Assembly: GCA_958299035.1 (NCBI GenBank)
Contig: CATQJL010000112.1
Coordinates: forward strand, 4,696,123 to 4,760,122
Direction of reading: 5' to 3'
DNA length: 64,000 bases
Source: Cylicocyclus nassatus
Taxonomy: Eukaryota; Nematoda; Chromadorea; Rhabditida; Strongylidae
The stretch's first letter is position 1. Each line of letters opens with the position of its first letter. Shown piece by piece: positions 44,134 through 55,400 of the stretch. Under the pieces are notes generated by a model, which was not told the origin of the DNA, ran no database searches, and worked only from the letters and a program-made list of their open reading frames with translations. The position numbers were made by a program, and so were the translations under genes.

Positions 44134-46190
44134 AGTTATATTTATTTGCATTGTTTACTGTTGTTATTCCAAGTAACGGGTTACAAGTAAATTGGATAGT
44201 CAAAGTGACAGGCACTATTATTCCTCCCCCTCCCGAAATTGTGCGGTTTTACGCAATTTTCGATGGTGACAATACGTCAGCTGAGGCGTACCGTAATTTA
44301 AAATGCGATTCAATAAAAATTCCTTGCTCTTCTCATTTTCACACTATTCTTGAAAGAGCGGTAAAGTAACTATGCAATCGTCTGTGTTTGAGCGGCTATA
44401 TTTAGAGCACATAAAGGAAGCGGGCGTATTCTAAGAAAGCTTACGAACATTGGCATTAGCAAGCCATTTGAACTGTCTAAACTTCACTATAGGCCTCTAT
44501 GCACGCAAATACTTGCTACATTCTTAGGACCCGCCCAAACCGAACAAGAATCCGTTGTTACAATACAATAAATGTGTTTTTATGCAGGTTTCTTTGAAGA
44601 TCAACATTTTGATCTGTCAAAGAAACTCTGTATCTCTGTCTGTAGTTTCGATTGATGTCCGATATGTTTCTACAAAGGTCATTTCGATTAATCTTGCTAC
44701 AAATCAGCGACCTTTGGAAAGGCCATAATTTGCCTACCAGCAAGTTTGATTCAAAATAAAATTATCTAAGTATCTAAAGCAACATCATCATAAAGCAAAA
44801 ATGCAAGTCCATCGTATTAGCCGCTAACAGATTTTATTAATGCAAATCATACAAATACTGAGTAGTGAACAATGCCTGCTGACTGTAATTCAAAAGTTTA
44901 TCATATAGACACCTCGTATGGGGCACTAGCACATAAGACAAATTCATTATTCACTTTTACGGAAGAATATATCTATGATCAGTTCCCCGGTTCGTGTGGT
45001 GTATCGCAGACTTTGCCTGATAACAAGAATAAACTTGTGAAACCTCCATGTTATAGCATTGCTTTTGCTCCCTCGCTAGCAAAAACCGCCACGCTGTGAG
45101 TTGGCAAGATTCCACCTCCACGAATTTGGAAGCCGATGGTATAAATAGAACTTAAAATCAGAAAGGATGTTCATTAAGTTGTTGCGTTATAAAAACACAA
45201 ACGATGAACCGATTGAGCTGAAACTTTGCACACATATTTCCTCGACTACTACGGAGAACATATGCACTTCTGCGGCGGTATACTGGGCTATACTGGCTAT
45301 ACTGGGCTTTTCCATTGATTTATTGACTTGCTCACTCAAATTAGTAAAATGGAAGCTTATCATGCTCTAATCAATCATTTTCCTATAACCATATAAGTAG
45401 GGACGAAAGCTCATTTGATATCTCACATTGAAGTATGAAACAATTCGTCTCAAAGCGAATTTTGCACAGGGTATAAGAAGTTAAAAAGCGCAAATAGATG
45501 CTTTCTTAGCTAAACTAATTTGGAGTCTTACAATTAGTCCGAGACCGCCAGTAGCTGGATAAAAAGAACTAGTAGCTAAGGATCTCCATGGGATTATAGA
45601 ATACTTAAAAGACGCTGCTTATACGGTAATACGCTTTTGCATTCGTCTTTGGTAAGGAGTATAGTCTTTCGAACGTATAAATAGAGTGAAATCCGTAGCT
45701 TCTTTTGAGCTGCAATTTCTTCCTAGAAAAGCCCAAATGAATGCAACCTAAATCGCACGATTGCTGCCTCCCTTTCATTCACAAAGCCAAACAGTGTACT
45801 CTGAAAAAATAGCTGACTAAATGGATTGCTTAGCTTTGATAATGGTGGTGATTCTTTTAGCAAAGCACCACTGAACGATGTTGCAAACTGCTTTATTTGT
45901 AACTAGCTAGTTTTCCCGGTCTTACCCGGGTCACCGCTTCAGCTGATCCGGCACGAAATCGTTTGCGCACCTTGGAACATGAAACGTTGAGTAAGTCGCC
46001 TTTTTCTCATTTGACGACTCGACTTTCTTCCGTTCTCCAACACTGCTTACTTCAATGCCCCTATTCCCCCCCCCCCCCCTCCCCACCAGCTATGATGCGG
46101 TTCAAGATGTTTCTGTAATAAAGTGACTCACCCGCTATAGGTCGCTTCCAAGCATCACATTCACCGCATTAAACTGCTATTCTTTACACG
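44134..46190. other. Spacer between the CD36-like genes, part 1
   Basis: No gene is recognised. At 45901-45930 a CTAGCTAGTTTTCCCGGTC-like motif resembles the reverse complement of the Helitron-like 3' ends in this window, and 45180-45245 has an ACCGATTGAGCTGAAACTTT block like their 5' parts. A degraded relative in this stretch is likely, but borders could not be set. Confidence 0.35.
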
Positions 46191-46200
46191 AAATCATGGA

Positions 46201-46480
46201 ATCATAAAAAAGATAAATGATTCGGCGTCTTCAATACCCTCTGCGGGCAGGCTCCAAACGCACTCTACTTCTAGTCGAGGAGGCAATTGTATGCGTACGA
46301 GCCTGTTACAGTGACTTGCGGGGCCAGCCAATACCAAGTCAGTGCTTTCAACCTCCTAGATTACTCTGGTACCAATTTACCAGCCCCGTAGGGTAGAGGG
46401 CGTGGTTGGCTTTGGGCGGTGATCGAACCTGTGCCCGATCTGGTCATTGCGGCGTTTCATACCACTAGTCACTCGTCCCC
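46201..46480 (-). mobile_element. tRNA-derived SINE with perfect 10 bp target duplication
   Basis: The 10-mer AAATCATGGA flanks it exactly (46191-46200 and 46481-46490). On the minus strand the 5' end has a box A-like TGACTAGTGGTATG and, about 40 bp on, a box B GGTTCGATCACC, the polymerase III promoter pattern of a tRNA head. The body is unrelated to tRNA, and the 3' end is AT-rich with a T run. Together these support a 280 bp tRNA-type SINE. Confidence 0.8.
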
Positions 46481-46903
46481 AAATCATGGAAACGACTTGT
46501 TAAATGCTGAGAACTCATTTTTATGCCAAAAATCAATTACTCGATGGAAGGAGCCAGCGAATCGCCGCAAAAAGTAGCTCTAGACCACCGCGGGGTCGAA
46601 AACATATGTATGCAAAGTTTCAGCTGGATCAGTGCAGTGGCGCGCATTTTTATAACGAACGAACAGTTGAACGAACACACTTACAAAGTTTGAGTTTCAT
46701 TAACATATAGATTTACTCAAGACGCTCAAATATAGACTTATGAGAAAATGAGAACCTTCATCAGATGAATAAACAAAGAAGAATATAGCCATTTATAGCA
46801 GCGATATATAAAAGCGTCTCCTTTCAGCTCCCCTCTCCTCATCAGCGGGGATGTCCGTGCATACACTACTAGTCTATGTATGTGAAAAGCTTCACATTGT
46901 GAG

Positions 46904-46928
46904 TAACTATTTATTTATTTATTTATTA
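46904..46928. repeat. (TTTA)n microsatellite
   Basis: About five TTTA units (ATTTATTTATTTATTTATTA). Confidence 0.8.
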
Positions 46929-47234
46929 ATACACTTGAAGTGTGCCGAAGAAAAAAAAGGAACTCAAGTAAATAGGGTACCAGCTAGTCTCAGAATTCAG
47001 GCAGATAAAAAAGACATGGAAGAAAACAATTACAAATCAAAACTCAAGATCATTAAGATATAAATCTATTGGCTTGTCAAATGGCATTTGAAGTCACAGA
47101 ATAAGTTCTAGAAACCTTGCTTCCTCTAAAAATTGTAGTGGCCCCCTTTTTGTTTTGCCAGCGAGCCTGCGGGCAAAGGCTAGCTGAGTAGGCCCAAACA
47201 AGTTCCATTTTAGAGAAGAGCAAGGTTATTAAAC

Positions 47235-48164
47235 AAAGAATTGAGTAAACTACTCTGGAAATTCATTTGCGGATAGATTTGTTTATGAGAAGATGTGATT
47301 GCGATGCTATCTAGTGTGTTTTAGGACGGGAATGGTATGAAGATGATTTCCTGTTAGATGAGACGAGCTGGTTTATCATTATGAACTAATAGATATAGTA
47401 GTATTAATGAATTAGAACGTGAATAGTGGTCATTCTGTCTCATTAGGTTGATCATGTAAAAGTATGGAAAGGGTGGCGTTTATTGATTGAGATTGGTTGA
47501 GCTGATGGAGTAGGCTGGTTGAACAACACTGGATGGTACATTTGTACGGGATACGCCTAAAAATCACAGATATCAGGAATCTGGAGCACATTTACATTCT
47601 GCAATTTTCTTCGAAAAATTTTAGAATTTTCACTTGCGATGATATAATCAGGAAGTGACGAAAACCATCTACACACTCGATAGGCAAAGGAGTTAAAAGT
47701 CATAAGAAGTCGTTTTTTTCCTATCTTACGATAATATAGTCCAAACCTACCTGACCGGGCGCTATAAGGTCTAAAGATCCAGAATTTACTAGCTTTGAGT
47801 CTGGTTTCGAGGCGTAATACTCGGAAAGAGAGAGTAAGATCGCTGACAATACGTCTGTACTTTAGACTCTGAAGTTTAAGCATTTTCAAACGTTATCGAT
47901 ATGATGGTAAGGCTTGGGGATAGTCAGAATTCGGAAAACATCTATAGAATAGTAATCTCGTAAAGCTTTTTTGAATTCTTTCAGTTCTATTGATGTTTCG
48001 TTTCAAAAATGGATTCCAGATAGGAGAAGCATATTCAAGATGTGGAAGGACAAAACTTTTGTACAATTTCAAGAATTTTGAAAAGAATTGAGTAAACTAC
48101 TCTGGGAATTCATTTGCGGATAGATTTGTTTATGAGAAGATGTGATCGCGATGTATCTAGTGTG
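47235..48164. repeat. 84 bp direct repeats flanking a LINE fragment
   Basis: 47235-47318 and 48082-48164 share the block beginning AAAGAATTGAGTAAACTACT and ending ATCTAGTGTG, about 95% identical by eye. The reverse-transcriptase fragment at 47557-48081 lies between them. Confidence 0.8.
47557..48081 (-). pseudogene. Non-LTR retrotransposon (LINE) reverse transcriptase, C-terminal fragment
   Basis: The minus-strand translation from about 48075 reads LYKSFVLPHLEYASPIWNP, then ERIQKSFTRLLF, then LKLQSLKYRRIVSDL and, near the end, WFSSLPDYIIASENSKIF. This is the conserved order after the reverse transcriptase palm in CR1/jockey-type LINEs. One in-frame stop separates the two open parts (near 47895); the second is open for 110 codons (47889-47557). 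The rest of the element is absent, so it is a dead 5'-truncated copy. Confidence 0.75.
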
Positions 48165-48489
48165 ACTAGATATGGCTTAGATTGAACGACTTTTTTGCAG
48201 GTTCAACGTATGTCACCTCCCTTCTTTTATGACTGCGTGGTTGCAACCCAGACATGTGCAGTGAGCATGATTTGGTTACGAATATGCACTGATTAGCAGC
48301 CATTCTATAACTTCGCATATGTTGAATTCTACTGCTTTTGAGCTTTTTAATAAGTTCTCTTCACCATGCGATTCAAGCCTGGGTCACATCTATATTTTAG
48401 CTTGTTTCGCACAGCTTGCTTGCTTTGATTGCTTGAAGAGAAACTCCGAAAGTGAGAATAAACATGCTATGCGTATTCTTACTTTCGGA

Positions 48490-48810
48490 GTTGGGCTTTC
48501 CTCGGCAGACTGGTTGGGCTATAAGCTCCGGTTTGTTTCTTCGAAATCTTTTGAGATCGTGGCTAGCAAACGAAGGGGCATGGGTACCATCTCCTTAGAT
48601 TAAAATTCGCTTAGATTCATATTCGATGTGCAGTATGTGATAGTATTCTGTTTTGCACATGTAGCAATGCTCATGGAATATTTGGGCTCTTCCCGGCAGG
48701 GCGGTGGGTGCTTACCCGCCGTCGTTTGCTTCTTTGAATACTTTAAGATCGTTTGCTAGCTAACGCGGGGGCATGGGTTCCATCTCTGTGGATAAAACTC
48801 GTTATTGACA
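48490..48810. repeat. Diverged tandem pair of about 125 bp
   Basis: 48495-48620 and 48685-48810 share diverged blocks: GTTTGTTTCTTCGAAATCTT / GTTTGCTTCTTTGAATACTT, then AGATCGT.GCTAGC.AACG, then GGGGCATGGGT.CCATCTC. No coding role is apparent. Confidence 0.6.
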
Positions 48811-49479
48811 TTCGTAATATCCAGCAGTCTTCTTGCAAGCTAAGTCGTTATTCTTCAGTTTATATGAAGTCTGGGCTTGAAGCATATGATGTTTTGTTGC
48901 TATTCGTTTTTTGTGTAAAACGAACAAATTACATTTTTTCTTATGGTACGTCTCGAGCGTATCCAATGAAAATGAAAATATGGAAATAACTTACCGTTAT
49001 TTTGTATCTCAACGGTGAGTTAACGTAAATAAATAAATTGCGAGACTGTAAGTTAATTAAAGTTACCGCATGGTTCAATAAGTAAAGAAACTGTATACGA
49101 GTATTGAACATGTAGTACCGACTCATCAGATGCTACTCCGAAATAAATTTAGACAATGTTATCACGGTAAAAGTTGCTTACAAATAAACAAATGAAAAAA
49201 CGCAAAACGATACAGATTTACTCTAACCCTTTCACCACTTCGTCACCATGATTTACTATATGAGAGAGGAGCTAGCGATAGTAGCCGCCGCATAGTTAGG
49301 CGCCTGATAAGCTTGATAGCGGCATGATGAATTATTGTTGCCATGCCATCAGCTGTATATTGTGATAAATTCCTCATGAAGAAGAAAACAACCTCTATTA
49401 TCTTAGCATTAAATCTTACTAAATCTTACATTGGAAATTATAAATTTGCTCCAAAATCCTTTTCAGCTATCCTTGCAGT

Positions 49480-52400
49480 ATGATAAAATTCACCAAATGT
49501 GATGTAGCTGCTTCAATAATTGCCGTCATTTCTCTAACTATCTCTATTGTCACACTATCGATATTTCCCAGTTTCTACTCCAAGATGGTTGTTGAGGTAA
49601 CTTGACAAACTCCCACTCTCATTTATTATTGTACCTTGTTCAGAATCTGCAAATGTCTCAACATGAGGATGGGAGCCCTACTTTTTCTACATTTATGTAT
49701 GCAAATCCGCCGATGAAAAATATTATGAAATTCTTCTTCTTTAACATAACAAATCCGGATGAGATGATCTACTTCAGTGCTAAACCTCGCCTAGTCGAAA
49801 CACTAGCATATACAGTCATGTAAGTCTGGATTGTCGCGAACCAAAAGCAGCTTGGCGTGGGCTCAAGGCTCTTCCGACCAGAAATTCTGAAGTGCACTAT
49901 GATGGCTTATCAGAGCTTGTGCACGCAGTAAATCACAGTGATCTTTGTGCAAATGATTGGTCATGCGGAAGGAATGCATTACATTCAATTAGCGTTAAAA
50001 GAACAAGTCAGTCTGACACTCTTGTCAGAAACTTATCAAAAGTTGGACTTTATTCAGTCGGTTATTTGATGACACAATCGAACAGAACATGGATCTACTG
50101 TCTCAAAATTTTGTCTGCTTGAACATGTTTAATGATTTGATAATAGTTTTCTGAAGTTGGATATATTAGCTGGCTTATGATTTGTTGCTTTAGCAACTCC
50201 CAGAAAAATTGCGAATAATTTTGTTGTATTTAGTGACTCTAAAATTAAGAATCAGAAAAGCATTCTGCTTGAGTAGAAATGTTTTGAGAAAATCGCAAAG
50301 AAGTAAGATTCCCCCGACTCTTTTGTGGCGAGCATATATGAGATAATTCAATATTTCTAATCACACAACTTTGAATAAGCAGATCACAATTTCTATTGTT
50401 GGTAATTAACTAGTGAACAATTGTATCTAACCTATTCAACAAATTACATCTGTACATTCACAAGAGTAAAATCAAAACTTAAAAAGAGTGCTGAGTTTCT
50501 GAAAATTTAGCCGTTTTTGGACAAAAAAAAACTCCTCTCTTGCTGATGGGATATTTGAATAGTACATACTCAGACAATTACTGCGAGCATCCGCGGCCCC
50601 CAACGGTGCCTTTCGGCGGTGCGCGGGCTTGAATTCGTGGAATGACCATCCGCGGCCCCAGAATTATTTGCTTGGCGACCCGCGGCTCAATGTGATCGCT
50701 AAGGAAAGGCCGCGGGCCTTAAAAGTTTTATCGGAACACCCGCGGCCCAAGGAAAAGCGCTCGGGCAAGCCCCGGGCCTTACTGGACGCAATGCATATGA
50801 GTTCTCGGGTAAGGGCCCTATAGGCCACGGCCCGACAGAGTCACTCCGACGAGCCCCGGGTCTTGCATGACCGCACAATTAGTACATGCTATAAGAGGGA
50901 ACGCTACTCGCGCGAGATACGTCGTGGTAATAGGGCTACCCTCAACGTTTGTGTCGTTAATCAAAAGTCAAGTAGCATTAGGTTCTTGTTCATCAGTACT
51001 GTCTCGGATGAGCTCTATTGGACTATTTGGTCTTGAGATCTGATGACTGTCGGAAACTTTGTTATGGTGGTGTAGATGTCGCGAAATTTTGAGGATGAAA
51101 GGTGTGAACCTATAAGTCCTACCGAGGTGTACTGCCACTCCCTCCCCCCTCCCTCCAGATGCATGTTTCGCACTTATCGGGCGCTTGCCGGGCCACCCGC
51201 TGGCGTTGTTCGGGCGTTTATCGGATCACCCGCGGGTATTGTCGGGCGCTTACCGGGCACTTATCGGCGCGCTCTCGGGATGGGCGTGGCGTCGTCCGTG
51301 GGTGGCCGGCGAGTGCTCGCCATAATTGTCTGAGTATGTGAAAGTGAAAGCTAAAAGTTGCCTCTTTGCAGAAAATTATAGCTAAATGGTAACGAGTTGT
51401 ATTTTTGTGAGGTTTTATATGTCAAAACAATTCTATTTTTTTTAGCCAACCTAATACTTCATACTCTTCATAGTGTAAATCTTTTGTCAAATCCTATACG
51501 AAAGCAGATGATGGAGGTAGAGTTACTGAAAAGAAAAACTTTCATCTCACATTGTAACAAATCAGGCCCAGATCAAAGTCAGGTAGGCAGTTCGATCAAG
51601 CGGTGATTGTTGCGATGCTATTTTCAGAGAGACCGAGCACAAACGTTATTTGAAGTTCAGTGAGGATAAAGAAAAGCTTTTCTATCAAAACTATAAAAGA
51701 TTCACCATAAGCAAAGAATATTCATGTCAGCAGTGCTCTTGGGACGATATTGTCACAATTCCGAATCCAACAGGCATCGTGAGTTCCTCATTCATTACAA
51801 AGCTTTTTCTTACCAAACTAGGGTCATGGCTGCTTTCTGTTTTTTCTTTTACACCTTTTCGCACCAATTTCGTAACAACAGCCCTGGCAATGCTATTTCA
51901 CAGCAATTTGTGGCCCAAAGAATTGTGTTTCGAGCACTAGCAAACCCTACTATCTTGATTTTTGATCGAACAGTTGCCTAAAGATTTTCATGTATTAACC
52001 CTATTTATTCTGGTCAGCAAGAACATGCGACATTTTAGGGTGCTGCGGGAGCAATTTACGACCCGCAGTATGCAATCACCCCTGTGGCGCAAAAGATACT
52101 CGCTTTTGGACTGCTTTTGGTCGGGGAATACCCATTCATGTAAGTTTCGCTAGTTTCAAAAAGCATCCAATAACAATATACCCGATGTACAGATCTCATA
52201 CTGTCAAAGAAGTATTATTCGATGGTTACAATGACGCCCTTTTAGACATTGGTCATTCTAAGGTATGATGACTTATTTTTGGATAATCGCTTCAGGTACA
52301 TCTAATATGGATTGCAACGTGTTGCGCTTTACTTCAAATGTCAAAAAAAAACTTAAGACCAATTGTTAGTATTGAAGGCAGTGTCTCACCAGAATTAGGT

Positions 52401-55400
52401 AGTGCTGAGTAGGCGTTGTTTCTACGAGGCCTTTGATTGTTGGGGTTTAAGATCATGTAGATCTAGAAAGAATGTATCACGCAAGAAGCCCGAAATTGAA
52501 ATGCAAGAGGAACACTGCTCTCAAATACCGTGATCCTTTTTGCTGGGAAGCGAGAGACATGGGTAATGAGTTTGTCTGCTAATAGTAATTCAAGCTTGAT
52601 ATATACGCTCGCATAGCAAAATATAGTCCGCGCAAGTTGGATCGATATTTTCCCCTTACATTAATTTGGTTGCAAAGTAAATTTAAACCGACATGACAAG
52701 TTGTTCGCTTGTGTCCATTTTTAGTATATATTTGGCAACATTTGTTTCGTTTGGACATGAAATCTGAGCGTGTTGAATAAGGATAAAAATTGGGAACGCC
52801 TGTATGTTGCTTGACAAATTTGGAAGCAGTGCGATTTCTGGTCGTTCTTCTTCTTCTTCAAATATTTACTGTAATGCAAAATTTTTTTTTGTTTTTCTAC
52901 ACAGGCAAGAGTGCTGCAAAGTTGTGACTAGCATTTTATCATTGTTTACAAGATGACTAGGACATACAGGACAGCAGCATACAAAATCCAGAAAATTGCG
53001 TCCTTCGTTTTATTTGATCAAAATCGTCGTACCTAATGAAACTTTTGTTATTTGTCAGGTTAGAAATCATTTGAAACATTACAATGCTTGGGCGATACCA
53101 AAATGTGCAGACAGGGCTCAGCACAGTGCCACACAGTGTGGCCAGATATTTTCGGGGAGTAGTAAAGGAGTGTCGTTGCAGGATTATTGTAAAATTGCAA
53201 GAAAATCAAAGGAAAGAGTTCTTATAAGACAAGTTAGCAGAACACAAATTCTTTGGATGGCTTGCCCGATCACAACCATTATTCACAACAAAATTTGTTC
53301 CATCTTGTCTATTGTCTATATTCCCTTTCAATCCAAATTTTTTTGGGCATTGAAATAAAAGTCGTCATAACAGCTCACTTTTCCCTCCTACTCTTATCAC
53401 AACCTCGCGATTTCGTAGTCCCCATTCTCGCTGTACTATTTTTTCCAGCAAAACAATTCAAAGGTCCAGGTAGTACAATTCAGAATTAAGGGTTGCGGGT
53501 TGTAGGTGGCCTAGCGCAATTCACTTTTCACTTTATATTCGCTTTTGTAGTAAGGAATAGTATCAAAGAAGAGAATCAATTAATGTTGAAGGCTCCGATT
53601 TTACGAAAATGTGCAGGCTATCGAAAAAAATGAATGTGCAGGATAGTTCGTGATAATCAAGCATTGCAGTTTTTTCTTTCACGAGCTGCTTAGCATTTAA
53701 TCTGGCAGATTTATGATGTATATCTTGCAGTTTCTAGCCTTTATAAGTGGGATTGTGAATGGAGGAAAAAGCATTCTTCCGATTCCCATTCCTGATATGC
53801 CGTTGCTAGGGTACTTTCAAGGGGTAAGTCTAATTGAAATAGTCGATTAATTGATGTGCTTCTTATCCTTATAGTATAATAATAGTCGCGACGAGGAGTA
53901 TTGGGTAAAAACGGGGAAGTCGGAGATAAATGAGATCGGCAATATTCTCACCTGGGGAAATCACTCATTACTGCCTGATTACTGGTGGACAACAGAGTAT
54001 GCAAGAAGCATTCGAGGCTCCGGTACGTATAAAAAACGAACTTCTCGGCTTGAAATTTGCGAATTCAGATTCTGGAAGTTTCTGCAAAATGAACCTGGAC
54101 AAAACCGATAGACTTCCTTTCTTCCAATCGTACATGTGCCGATCATTCACGAAGATATTTCTGAACGAAACCATTGTGCATAATATTCCGTCATATATGT
54201 GGGAATCAATTTTATTGAATGCAGATAAATTTCGAGGAGATATTACAGGTTCGCAGTTCCATATGAAGATTATGACACCACATCCGACTTAAACGCTGGC
54301 TTTCGGTACAGGAATGTTGAAAAGGTCAATTATTATCCAGACTGGCCTTTATGCCCAGGGTAAGAAAAGCTTCAATCCGTATTCCATTAGGTTTCCCAAG
54401 TCAAATCACTCGGGTGTAAATTGCTGTTTTAGTGTAAAAGAATATATTTTAGACGAAACCACAGCCTTTGTATTGATGGCCAGCAACTCGATTGCTCTCT
54501 ACAGGAAAATCTCTGCCATGCTTGTTGCAACGGGAGCTTTGTTAATGGAACGTACCTACTTCCACCTGGAATGTACCCAATGGTCTGCTATCCGGGTAAG
54601 CGACTACCCCAATTTTTCCTTATCAAAACACTCATTTTCGTTTGTGAGTGCACCATGTTGAGCCAATACTAATTTACAAGGGGGAAGAGATTGTTTTTGA
54701 ATATAGTTATCGGAAAATCTCTCGTTGAAGGAGGTGGCTCGGCAAATTCAACAACTCAAAATTTTAACGCTGTAAAACTCCTTATTGTCCAAGTATGAAA
54801 ACAGTGCAATCCCGGTTGCACAGCATGCCTTCCTTGCCGAGAAAATTGCTCTCAAACTTACACGCGCAGGCCATTCTTACACGCATCCGGACGAGTTAGC
54901 AATTTCCTTCTCACCGTTGGAGGCTGCCCGCCGCAATGCTATAACCATTGGGTCCCGCAACGATTCGGCGTCATCAGCCTTGCAGCACTCGTCCAATTCC
55001 AAAGGGAAGGGCATTGAAAAACGCTCGTTTCGGCATTTTCAAGCTCTCAAAAGCGGATTTTCGGAATCAGCGTATTGAATAACCCCAGGTAAAAATTTGA
55101 CTATGTTGAGATTTGCCGAGCCACTTCCGGAGCTTTAAACCGTTTTGTTGTATCTCATAAATAGTTGAACTGTCATATTCATAACTGATCAACAATTTGG
55201 TGAGCATACTGTAACTCGGAAAAATTTGTAATCGATGAGAAGTGTTTGTGCAATTTGTAGCAACAAAACACTAACCTTATCGCTATTCATATGTTACGTG
55301 ATAAATTACTCACCAACAATGTCGTCTTCTTTGATGTTACCCTAAAATCCCATAGATAAGAGCGGTTTAATTTACTGGTGAAAAATGAATTGGAATGAAT

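Noticed and set aside
46810..46860. Possible hammerhead ribozyme on the minus strand (CTGATGAG followed by GAAA)
   Set aside because: Stem II does not pair, GAAA is not followed by C, and stem III has no partner.
50591..50870. CRISPR-like array (short constant core, variable spacer, ~30 bp period)
   Set aside because: The DNA is eukaryotic, the constant core is only about 8-10 bp and degenerate, and it lies inside a TIR element. No Cas genes are possible in this context.
52996..53358. 120-codon plus-strand open frame
   Set aside because: Within intron 5 of paralogue B, no recognisable domain, no consistent splice sites.
54314..54661. 115-codon plus-strand open frame
   Set aside because: It runs across exons 9-10 of paralogue B in the wrong frame; the Cys-rich CD36 frame with the acceptor at 54452 explains the sequence.
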